Shown: positions 35,193 through 43,247 of the stretch, piece after piece
Numbering within the stretch: position 1 is the first letter of the stretch
How the letters are laid out: each line of letters begins with the position of its first letter
DNA from: Streptomyces sp. XD-27
GTDB taxonomy: Bacteria; Actinomycetota; Actinomycetes; Streptomycetales; Streptomycetaceae
Reading direction: 5' to 3'
DNA: 64,000 nt
Assembly: GCF_030553055.1 (NCBI RefSeq)
Contig: NZ_CP130713.1
Span: 5,890,001 to 5,954,000, forward strand
Position numbers and translations under genes: made by a program
Notes under the pieces: model-generated
The model's input: only the letters and a program-made list of their open reading frames with translations
Told to the model about the DNA's origin: nothing
Database searches by the model: none

Positions 35193-35418
35193 GGGTGTTT
35201 CTCTCATCTGCAGAAACCGTACGGCAGCCGGGCCGGGCCGGACAGGCGGATCACCTGTCCGACATGGCCCCCGCACATCTTCTTCACGCCGCCCCCGCCG
35301 TGCACCCCGCCGAGGATGACGGACCGTCACCTCGGGCAGGGGTGTACGGCGCGGGCGCGACGGGTGAAGGAGCCTGGGAGTCGTCCCCCATGGCCCCCGG
35401 AGGGCCGGGAAGTGCTGG

Positions 35419-36771
35419 TCAGAGCTGCGCGAACGCGCCCTCGAGGATGTCCAGGCCCTCGTTGAGGAGGTCCTCGCCGATCACCAGCGGCGGCAGGAAG
35501 CGCAGCACGTTGCCGTACGTACCGCAGGTCAGGACCAGCAGCCCCTCGGCGTGGCAGGCCTTGGCCAGGGCGCCGGCGGCCTCCGGGTGCGGCTCCTTGG
35601 TGGCCGGGTCCTTCACCAGCTCGATCGCGATCATCGCGCCGCGGCCGCGGATGTCGCCGATGATCCCGTACTTCTCCTGCATCGCGGAGAGGCGGCCCTT
35701 CATGACCTCCTCGATGCGCTTGGCCTTGGCGTTGAGGTCCAGCTCCCGCATGGTCTCGATGGCGCCGAGCGCGGCGGCGCAGGCCACCGGGTTGCCGCCG
35801 TAGGTGCCACCGAGGCCGCCCGCGTGCGCGGCGTCCATGATCTCGGCGCGGCCGGTAACGGCGGCGAGCGGCAGACCGCCCGCGATGCCCTTGGCGGTGG
35901 TGATCAGGTCCGGGACGATGCCCTCGTCCTCGCAGGCGAACCACTGGCCGGTCCGGCAGAAACCGGACTGGATCTCGTCCGCGACGAAGACGATGCCGTT
36001 GTCGTTGGCGAACTTCACGATCGCGGGCAGGAAGCCCTTGGCGGGCTCGATGAAGCCGCCCTCGCCGAGCACCGGCTCGATGATGATCGCGGCGACGTTC
36101 TCGGCGCCGACCTGCTTGGTGATCTGGTCGATGGCCTGGGCTGCGGCCTCCGGGCCGCAGTTCTCCGCACCGGTCGGCCAGCGGTAGCCGTAGGCGACCG
36201 GGACGCGGTAGACCTCGGGCGCGAACGGGCCGAAGCCGTGCTTGTACGGCATGTTCTTGGCGGTGAGCGCCATGGTGAGGTTGGTGCGGCCGTGGTAGCC
36301 GTGGTCGAAGACCACGACCGCCTGGCGCTTGGTGTGGGCGCGGGCGATCTTGACGGCGTTCTCGACGGCCTCGGCGCCGGAGTTGAACAGCGCGGACTTC
36401 TTGGCGTGGTCGCCCGGGGTGAGCCGCGCGAGCTCCTCGCACACCTCCACGTAGCCCTCGTACGGGGTCACCATGAAACAGGTGTGCGTGAAGTCGGCGA
36501 GCTGCGCGGAGGCGCGGCGCACCACGGCCTCGGCGCTGGAGCCGACCGAGGTCACGGCGATACCGGAACCGAAGTCGATCAGCGAGTTGCCGTCCACGTC
36601 CTCGATGACGCCGCCGCCGGCGCGCACCGTGAACACCGGCAGCACGGAGCCGACACCCCCCGCGACGGCGGCGCTGCGGCGCGCCTGCAGCTCCTGGGAC
36701 TTCGGGCCGGGGATCGCGGTGACGACGCGGCGCTCCTGCGGAAGGGACGGGCCTCCGGACAGTTCGGTCAT
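35419..36771 (-). CDS. gabT: 4-aminobutyrate aminotransferase
   Basis: The 450-residue class III PLP enzyme converts GABA and 2-oxoglutarate to succinic semialdehyde and glutamate. FNSGAEAVENAVKIAR binds PLP phosphate, IVFVADEIQSGFCRTG holds the ring Asp, and K294 in ITTAKGIAGG is the Schiff-base Lys. Length and motifs fit GabT. ATG 36771 has GGAG 6 nt upstream. It is divergent from the ATPase gene at 37006. It supplies the middle step between the aminobutyraldehyde dehydrogenases and the GabD-like enzyme. Confidence 0.95.
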   Translation of the reverse strand: MTELSGGPSLPQERRVVTAIPGPKSQELQARRSAAVAGGVGSVLPVFTVRAGGGVIEDVDGNSLIDFGSGIAVTSVGSSAEAVVRRASAQLADFTHTCFMVTPYEGYVEVCEELARLTPGDHAKKSALFNSGAEAVENAVKIARAHTKRQAVVVFDHGYHGRTNLTMALTAKNMPYKHGFGPFAPEVYRVPVAYGYRWPTGAENCGPEAAAQAIDQITKQVGAENVAAIIIEPVLGEGGFIEPAKGFLPAIVKFANDNGIVFVADEIQSGFCRTGQWFACEDEGIVPDLITTAKGIAGGLPLAAVTGRAEIMDAAHAGGLGGTYGGNPVACAAALGAIETMRELDLNAKAKRIEEVMKGRLSAMQEKYGIIGDIRGRGAMIAIELVKDPATKEPHPEAAGALAKACHAEGLLVLTCGTYGNVLRFLPPLVIGEDLLNEGLDILEGAFAQL

Positions 36772-37005
36772 GAGGTGCTCCAGGGGAAAGATCAGGGGTT
36801 TTAGTCGCAGGCTAGGGGCGCGGGAGCGGATGGGGCATGTTCCGTTCGGGAGCAGTGGACGTGTTGCGTTGTCCGCGACGGACATAGCGGGGGTGGCGGC
36901 GGGGGTCGTCGGCGGGGCGGGCAGTGGCGCGGGGGCGGTGAACTCCTCGGCTGGGCCCACTAGATTGAGTGGATTGAATGGCTGGGCAGGGGCAAGGGGC
37001 GGCGC

Positions 37006-39243
37006 ATGGACACCGAGGGCACGTATGACGCGCGCGGGACGCGGGGGGACGCGGTCCCCCGTCCGGCCGAACCGCCGATGCCGCCTGCGCCAGGGGCGGC
37101 GGGGCCGCTGCTTCCGCCTCCGCCACCGCCGGTGACGCCACCTGCCCCGGCCGCCCCGCCGGCGCCGTCCACACCGTCCGTACCGGCCGCACCGCCTGTA
37201 CCGCCTCCGCCGGTGACGCCGACCGCGCCGTCGGTGCCGCCGCCGTTCATCGCGTGGCTGCGCACGCCGCGGCCGGCGGCGGGGCCGGGGGTGTGGGTGT
37301 ACGGGCACAAGCCGAAGCCGCCGGAGGACCCGGACCGGGTCCCCGCGCGCAGGCTGTTCAGCGGTGCGTTGATCGCACTGCTGTGCACGTGGCTGCTGTG
37401 GTCGCTGATCACGAAAGATTACTTGGGGGGGTACTGGTTCTGGCCGCTCGAAGTGCTGCTGGATCTGTTCGGGTACGACCCGGAGGGCGACAGAGAAACT
37501 CTCGTTTGGATCGCGCGGTGCTACGACACTTTGTGGTTTGTGATCATTGCCGCTGTCTTCAGCCGCGTCGGTCACTGGGGAGAGGTCTTCCGCCGCTTCG
37601 TCGCACTCCTCCGCCGCATGGGGGATCACCCCTCTGCTCCACACGGCACCCCCCAGAACCCCCAAACAGACCCCGTCGAGTGGCCCGAGCTCCGTGCCGC
37701 CGGGGCTCACAGCGCCGCCGATCGGCTCGCCGCCGAGGCGCGTGGTGGGCGGATGAACGATGTGGACCACGCCCGGATCGACCGCGCCTGGCAGTCCGTC
37801 CGCGCCCAGCCCACCCGGCTCGCCGCCTTCACCGACACCGTGCTGCGGCACGGCGCCGCCGCCTGTGCGCATCCGTCCGGGGTGCGCGACCTCCCGGTAC
37901 GGACCGCGCAGCACGACCTCGTCGCCCACCAGGTCCGGATCGGCACCGCCATCGACGACCTCCGCAATCCCTACGAGCACCGCGGGGTCAGCCTCGCCCT
38001 CGAGCCGGGGGTGCTCGGCACCTCGCTGCTGGCCGTCGGGCCGCCCGGGGCCGGGAAGACCGGGCGGCTGGTGCGGCCCGTCGTGGAGTCGCTGTGCCTC
38101 CAGGCCCTCGCCGGGCAGGCGGCCGTCGTGGCCGTGGGCGCGGCCGACGCGGGGATCGGGCCGGACGACGCGTTCGACGTCGTCGTGAAGATCGGCCGCC
38201 CCGAATCCGCCTACGACCTCGACCTCTACGGCGGCACCACCGACCCCGACGAGGCGGCCGGCGTGCTCGCCGAAGCGCTCGTCGGCGACATGGCGCACGC
38301 CCTGCCCGGCGGCGACAGCCGTCGGGCCGCCACCGCACTCGCCCAGCTCCTCGGTCCGTTCCGCGCCGCCCACGGGCGCTTCCCCTCCGTACCGGAGCTG
38401 CGCGAGCTGCTCGACGGATCGAAGACCGCCGTCAACGCGCTGCGCGACGCGCTGGACGCCGCGGGCGAGTCCGCGCAGGCCCGCGAGCTCGACGCGCGCG
38501 TCCGCCAGTCGACCGCCGCCGGGGACCCCGGCGTGCTGCTCGCCGACCGCATCGCGCTGCTGGACCGGCCCGCCTTCGCGGACTTCTTCAACACCCGGGG
38601 CGACCGGCGGCCCTTCTCCCTGCGCGCGCTGGAGCACCCGCTGCGGGTCCGTATCGACCTGCCCGAACGCGGCCACGCCGAGGCCTCCCGGATGCTGGCG
38701 CGCCTCGTCCTCGCGCAGTTCACCGAGTGCGCGGCGGGCCGTGCCGACCGGTCGCTCTTCGCCTGCCTGGTGCTCGACGACGCCTCCCACACCATCACCC
38801 CCGAGGCGCTGCGCGGCATCCAGCGGCTGCGCGCCGCCAACGCCGGAGCCGTGCTGACCCTCCGCACGCTCGACGACGTGCCCGAGGCGCTGCGCAGCGC
38901 GCTGCTCGGCGCGGTCGGCTGCCGTATGGCGTACGCGGGGGTCACCACCTGGGACGGCGCGCGGTTCGCCGAGGTGTGGGGAACGGCGTGGGTGGAGACC
39001 CGGGACGTCACCGACCGCCAGATCATCTCCGACGAGCCGATGACGAAGGTGCTGCACTTCATCCGCAAGGTGGTGACCGGCAAGGCCGCGACCATCCAGT
39101 CCGTCACCGTACGGAAGGTGGAGCGCGAACGCTGGTCGGCGTCCGAGCTGGCGCACTCCGTACCGCCGGGGCACGCGGTCCTCTCCGTCACCTCCGTACG
39201 GGGCGACAGCGCCCCGCCGGTCCTGGTCGACCTGCGGGGCTGA
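37006..39243 (+). CDS. Membrane-anchored ATP-binding protein, conjugation/coupling-ATPase-like
   Basis: This 745-residue protein has a Pro-rich N-terminus (about 20-85), two hydrophobic segments (ALIALLCTWLLWSLI and FVIIAAVFSRVG) and a cytoplasmic ATPase. Walker A GPPGAGKT is at about residue 345 and Walker B LFACLVLDD near 585. The layout resembles VirD4/TraD/FtsK-family motor ATPases, but no relaxase or transfer gene is near. It is conserved at this place in Streptomyces as far as I recall. AAGGGG lies 6 nt before ATG 37006. The function is unknown; a DNA or protein pump is a guess. Confidence 0.75.
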   Translation: MDTEGTYDARGTRGDAVPRPAEPPMPPAPGAAGPLLPPPPPPVTPPAPAAPPAPSTPSVPAAPPVPPPPVTPTAPSVPPPFIAWLRTPRPAAGPGVWVYGHKPKPPEDPDRVPARRLFSGALIALLCTWLLWSLITKDYLGGYWFWPLEVLLDLFGYDPEGDRETLVWIARCYDTLWFVIIAAVFSRVGHWGEVFRRFVALLRRMGDHPSAPHGTPQNPQTDPVEWPELRAAGAHSAADRLAAEARGGRMNDVDHARIDRAWQSVRAQPTRLAAFTDTVLRHGAAACAHPSGVRDLPVRTAQHDLVAHQVRIGTAIDDLRNPYEHRGVSLALEPGVLGTSLLAVGPPGAGKTGRLVRPVVESLCLQALAGQAAVVAVGAADAGIGPDDAFDVVVKIGRPESAYDLDLYGGTTDPDEAAGVLAEALVGDMAHALPGGDSRRAATALAQLLGPFRAAHGRFPSVPELRELLDGSKTAVNALRDALDAAGESAQARELDARVRQSTAAGDPGVLLADRIALLDRPAFADFFNTRGDRRPFSLRALEHPLRVRIDLPERGHAEASRMLARLVLAQFTECAAGRADRSLFACLVLDDASHTITPEALRGIQRLRAANAGAVLTLRTLDDVPEALRSALLGAVGCRMAYAGVTTWDGARFAEVWGTAWVETRDVTDRQIISDEPMTKVLHFIRKVVTGKAATIQSVTVRKVERERWSASELAHSVPPGHAVLSVTSVRGDSAPPVLVDLRG

Positions 39244-39395
39244 GCGGTACGACGCCGAATCCGCCACTGAGGCAGAATTGAGCGCAGTCGTTCATACAGG
39301 GCGGCGTACGCAGGGGGGAGCGGCGGAAGCCCGATCGGCCGCCCCCGCCCCCGCCCGCGCCCACCGCACGCCGCCGACGCCGTATCGAAGGTGCC

Positions 39396-41213
39396 ATGCC
39401 TCCCACGCTCGCCTCCCTTGTCCACCACTCCGCGCTGAAACTGGCCGTGCTCGCGGGTGAGGACCGGCTGGAGACGCCCGTGCGCTGGGCCCACGTCAGC
39501 GAACTGGCCGACCCCGTGCCGTATCTGGACGGCGGCGAGCTGCTGCTCATCACCGCGATGAAGCTGGACGCCGGGAACGCCGACGCGATGCGCCGCTACG
39601 TGCGCAGGCTCGTCGGCGCGGGCGTCGTCGGCATCGGGTTCGCCGTCGGCGTCAACTACGACGAGGTGCCGCGCGCCCTGGTCGAGGCGGCCGCGGAAGC
39701 GGACCTCCCGCTGCTCGAAGTGCCCCGTAAGACACCGTTCATCGCCATCAGCAAGGCGGTCTCCGCGGCCATCGCCGCGGAGCAGTACCGGGCCGTGACC
39801 GCCGGCTTCGAGGCCCAGCGCGAGCTGACGCGCGCCGCGATCGGCGCCGACGGACCGGCCGCGCTGCTCGCCCGGCTCGCCGCCCACATCGACGGCTGGG
39901 CCGCGCTGTACGACGCCACCGGCGCGGTCGTGGCCGCCGCGCCCGACTGGGCGGCCCGCCGCGCCGCCCGGCTCGCCGCCGACGTGGAGCGGCTGCGGTC
40001 CCGGCCCGCGCCCGCGAGCGCCGTCGTCGGCGGAGACGGAAGCGGAGACGGCGGCGGGGAAGCGGAGGGGGAGGGGGAGAGGGAGGGCGCGGGTGACGAC
40101 ATCACCGCCGACCGGATCGAACTCCAGTCACTCGGCACCGGCCGCCGGGCCCGGGGCGTCCTCGCCGTCGGCACCGGCGCGCCCCTGGGCACCGCCGAGC
40201 GCTATGCCGTGAACTCCGCCGTGGCGCTGCTGACGTTGACGACCGAGCGTTCCCGCGCCCTCCAGGCGGCGGAGCAGCGGCTCGGCGCGGCGGTGCTGCG
40301 CATGCTGCTGGCGGGCGAACCCGACCATGCGCGGGCGGTGGCCGGGCGGCTGTACGGCGGTCTGCTCGACGCGCCCTTCCGGATGCTGGTCGCCGACGCG
40401 CTGCCGGGCGGCGGAGCCCAGCCCGCCCCCGGGACCGCCGACGCGGCGCCGGACCCCGCGGCCAGAGGGGCGGCGGTGGACGCGGCCAGGGGCGGCGGCC
40501 ACGCCCCGTCCCAGCCCCCCGCACAGCCCCGGGCGGCGGGCGCGGAAGCCGCGCCCGACCCCCTCGGCGCACTGGCCGACGCCATGGAGACCGCCGCGGC
40601 CCGCACCGGCGAGGCCGTGCTCGTGGTCCCCGACGGCGAACGGCTCATCGTGCTCGCCCCGGACGGCGGCGCGGCCGTCGCCGCCTGCGCGGAGTACGCG
40701 GCGGCGGTGGAGGCCCTGCGCGGTACCGCCGCCCGCCCACGCGACCGCGGTGCCGCCGCACCGGGACCGGACCTGGTGATCGGCCTGTCCGCCCCGGCCG
40801 GACCGATCGCGGCCGCCGGCGCCTACCGGCAGGCCGAGCAGGCGCTGTCGGTGGCGCGGCGGCGCGGCCGCGTGCTCGTCGAACACGAGGAGGTCGCCGC
40901 CGGATCCGTCCTGCCGCTGCTGGCCGACGACGCCGTGCGGGCCTTCGCCGACGGCATGCTGCGGGCCCTGCGCGAACACGACGCGACCGGCCGCGGTGAC
41001 CTGGTGGCGTCGCTGCGGGCCTGGCTGTCCCGGCACGGCCAGTGGGACGCGGCCGCCGCCGACCTCGGCGTGCACCGGCACACCCTGCGCTACCGGATGC
41101 GGCGCGTGGAGGAGATCCTCGGGCGCTCGCTGGACGATCCGGACGTACGGATGGAACTGTGGCTGGCTCTCAAGGCCGTGTCGCCTCCCGGCGAGGGCCC
41201 GTCGGGCGCGTGA
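39396..41213 (+). CDS. PucR family transcriptional regulator
   Basis: The 605-residue regulator has an N-terminal PucR domain (WAHVSELADPVPYLDGGELL, about 28-125), a middle GGDEF-like region and a C-terminal helix-turn-helix (GQWDAAAADLGVHRHTLRYR, about 548-567). Two low-complexity linkers occur: a Gly/Glu run near 210-230 and an Ala/Pro run near 345-390. PucR proteins activate nitrogen-compound catabolism. Lying just before the GabD-like gene, it probably controls that gene and perhaps gabT. Confidence 0.88.
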   Translation: MPPTLASLVHHSALKLAVLAGEDRLETPVRWAHVSELADPVPYLDGGELLLITAMKLDAGNADAMRRYVRRLVGAGVVGIGFAVGVNYDEVPRALVEAAAEADLPLLEVPRKTPFIAISKAVSAAIAAEQYRAVTAGFEAQRELTRAAIGADGPAALLARLAAHIDGWAALYDATGAVVAAAPDWAARRAARLAADVERLRSRPAPASAVVGGDGSGDGGGEAEGEGEREGAGDDITADRIELQSLGTGRRARGVLAVGTGAPLGTAERYAVNSAVALLTLTTERSRALQAAEQRLGAAVLRMLLAGEPDHARAVAGRLYGGLLDAPFRMLVADALPGGGAQPAPGTADAAPDPAARGAAVDAARGGGHAPSQPPAQPRAAGAEAAPDPLGALADAMETAAARTGEAVLVVPDGERLIVLAPDGGAAVAACAEYAAAVEALRGTAARPRDRGAAAPGPDLVIGLSAPAGPIAAAGAYRQAEQALSVARRRGRVLVEHEEVAAGSVLPLLADDAVRAFADGMLRALREHDATGRGDLVASLRAWLSRHGQWDAAAADLGVHRHTLRYRMRRVEEILGRSLDDPDVRMELWLALKAVSPPGEGPSGA

Positions 41214-41694
41214 CCCGACGGCGCGCGGGGCTCGCGCGGCGGCCGCGACCCGCTGCCGTTGCCGGCGCTTGGGCGCCGTCTGCGACCCGCTGCCGTTGCC
41301 GGTGCTTGGGTGCCGTCTGCGACCCGGTGCCAGTGCCGGTGCTTGGGTGCCGTCTGCGACCCGTGCCCGGCCACCGGGCAGGCGCACCCGTACGGCGCCG
41401 CATCGCACCACGCACGCGCGGCACCACCCACCGGGCACAGGCGCTCCACCCACCGGGCAAAAGACGCCGGGCGGCAGCGGCCACCCACCGGCAGAACGCG
41501 CCCGCGCCGCGGCACCGGCCACCACGCCCAGCCCCCCGGCTCCGCCGGAACACGTCCCCGCACGCCAAAGCGGTGCGCCGCGCGCCGCGACTGCTACGGC
41601 TCGGACAAACGACCCGCGGCCGCCCCACCCCTACCGTGGACCCAGAGAACCACCGCACCACCAACCCACCACTTCGGAAGGGCCGGGATCCGCT
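41214..41694 (+). other. 481-nt repeat-filled leader before the GabD-like gene
   Basis: No gene is supported here. The first part is the 37-bp tandem repeat; then CCACCCACCGGGCA occurs twice (41424-41437 and 41446-41459) with a related copy near 41479. The last 150 nt hold the presumed promoter and leader. Confidence 0.6.
41245..41370. repeat. 37-bp tandem repeat, three full copies and a part
   Basis: Units start at 41245, 41282 and 41319, each beginning GCGACCC and ending GCCGTCT. A partial fourth unit begins at 41356. Copies 1 and 2 differ at two bases. The period is not a multiple of 3, consistent with a non-coding array. Confidence 0.9.
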
Positions 41695-43140
41695 GTGACC
41701 ACCACCCACGCGTTCTGGCTCGCCGGCCGTAAGGCGACCGGCGAGGACACCTTCGACGTCACGTCCCCCTGGGACGGCCGTCACGTCGGCACCGTGAGCG
41801 TCCCCACCGAGGCCCAGGTCGAGGAGGCCGTGGCCGCCGCCCACGCCGTGCGGGACGAGTTCGCCGCGACCCCCGCGCACGTCCGGGCGGCCGCCCTGGA
41901 CCACGTCTCGAAGCGGCTCGCGGAGCGCACCGAGGAGATCGCCCAGCTGATCTCCGCCGAGAACGGCAAGCCCGTCAAGTGGGCGCGCGGCGAGGTCGGC
42001 CGTGCCGTCTCCGTGTTCCGTTTCGCGGCCGAGGAGGCCCGCAGGTTCAACGGCGGCGAGGCGCAGCGGCTGGACACCGACGCCGGCGGCGCCGGGCGGC
42101 TGGCGCTCACCCGCCGCTTCCCGCGCGGCACCGTGCTGGGCATCGCGCCGTTCAACTTCCCGCTGAACCTGTGCGCCCACAAGATCGCCCCGGCCATCGC
42201 CGTCGGCGCGCCGATCATCCTCAAGCCCGCGCCCGCCACCCCGCTGTCCGGGCTTCTCCTCGGCGAGCTGCTCGCCGAGACCGAGCTGCCCGCGGGCTCG
42301 TGGAGCGTGCTGCCGGTCCCGAACGACCGGATGCCCGCGCTCGTCCAGGACGAGCGGCTGCCGGTGATCTCCTTCACCGGTTCCGACAAGGTCGGCTACG
42401 CGATCATGGACTCGGTCCCGCGCAAGCACTGCACGCTGGAGCTGGGCGGCAACGGCGCGGCGGTCGTCCTGTCGGACTTCTCCTCCGACGAGGACCTGGA
42501 CTGGGCGGCCACCCGCATCGCCACCTTCTCCAACTACCAGGGTGGCCAGTCCTGCATCAGCGTGCAGCGCGTCATCGCCGACGCCTCCGTCTACGACCGG
42601 CTCGTGCCGAAGATCGTGGCCGCCGTCGAGGCCCAGGTCACCGGTGACCCGTCCGACGCCGCCACCGACGTCGGCCCGCTGGTCAGCGAGGACGCCGCCC
42701 GGCGCGTCGAGTCCTGGGTCGACGAGGCCGTCGAGGCCGGCGCCCGGCTGCTCACCGGCGGCAAGCGCGACGGCGCGGCCTACGCGCCGACCGTGCTGGA
42801 GGACGTCCCGGCCGGTGCCACGATCGCTGGCGAAGAGGTCTTCGGCCCGGTGCTCACCCTGACGAAGGTGGACGGCGAGGCCGCCGCCTTCGCCGCCGTC
42901 AACGACTCCAAGTACGGCCTCCAGGCGGGCGTGTTCACCCACGACGTGCAGACCGCGTTCCGCGCCCACCGCGCCCTGGAGGTCGGCGGCGTGATCGTCG
43001 GCGACGTGCCGTCCTACCGGGCCGACCAGATGCCGTACGGCGGTGCCAAGCAGTCCGGCGTCGGCCGGGAGGGCGTGGCCTACGCGATGGAGGACTACAC
43101 GTACGAGCGCGTCCTGGTGCTCACCGGGCTCGCCCTGTAG
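41695..43140 (+). CDS. Aldehyde dehydrogenase, probable succinic semialdehyde dehydrogenase
   Basis: The 481-residue NAD(P)-dependent dehydrogenase has catalytic C287 in NYQGGQSCISVQR, base Glu in LELGGNGAAVV and cofactor stretch IAPFNFPLNLCAHKIAPAIA. This form is nearer the lactaldehyde/succinic semialdehyde/phosphonoformaldehyde branch than the aminobutyraldehyde type. Context (PucR regulator upstream, gabT nearby) supports conversion of succinic semialdehyde to succinate. GTG 41695 begins VTTTHAFWLAGRK; the upstream open frame is repeat DNA. GGAAGGG is 12 nt before it. Confidence 0.82.
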   Translation: MTTTHAFWLAGRKATGEDTFDVTSPWDGRHVGTVSVPTEAQVEEAVAAAHAVRDEFAATPAHVRAAALDHVSKRLAERTEEIAQLISAENGKPVKWARGEVGRAVSVFRFAAEEARRFNGGEAQRLDTDAGGAGRLALTRRFPRGTVLGIAPFNFPLNLCAHKIAPAIAVGAPIILKPAPATPLSGLLLGELLAETELPAGSWSVLPVPNDRMPALVQDERLPVISFTGSDKVGYAIMDSVPRKHCTLELGGNGAAVVLSDFSSDEDLDWAATRIATFSNYQGGQSCISVQRVIADASVYDRLVPKIVAAVEAQVTGDPSDAATDVGPLVSEDAARRVESWVDEAVEAGARLLTGGKRDGAAYAPTVLEDVPAGATIAGEEVFGPVLTLTKVDGEAAAFAAVNDSKYGLQAGVFTHDVQTAFRAHRALEVGGVIVGDVPSYRADQMPYGGAKQSGVGREGVAYAMEDYTYERVLVLTGLAL

Positions 43141-43192
43141 CACCCCCCTGTAGAGCGCGTCCCCGAGCGCGTACCCCCGTAGAGCGCGACAA

Positions 43193-43241
43193 GCCTGGCC
43201 GTTCCGGTCTGTTCCGTTCCGGTCATCCGGTTCGGCCAGGC
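43193..43241. terminator. Convergent terminator hairpin
   Basis: GCCTGGCC (43193-43200) pairs with GGCCAGGC (43234-43241). The 33-nt loop contains repeated GTTCCG(GT) units. It separates the GabD-like gene from the convergent CHAT gene. Confidence 0.6.
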
Positions 43242-43247
43242 AGTCCG

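Noticed and set aside
36772..39267. Minus-strand extension that would make gabT a 1282-residue protein
   Set aside because: It is antisense to the ATPase gene; gabT has a clear start with a ribosome-binding site at 36771 and normal length.
39418..39426. TTGTCCACC DnaA-box-like sequence
   Set aside because: It is single and inside the PucR coding sequence; no partner site lies nearby.
41214..41694. CRISPR-like reading of the 37-bp repeats
   Set aside because: The copies are directly adjacent without spacers and no cas gene is present.
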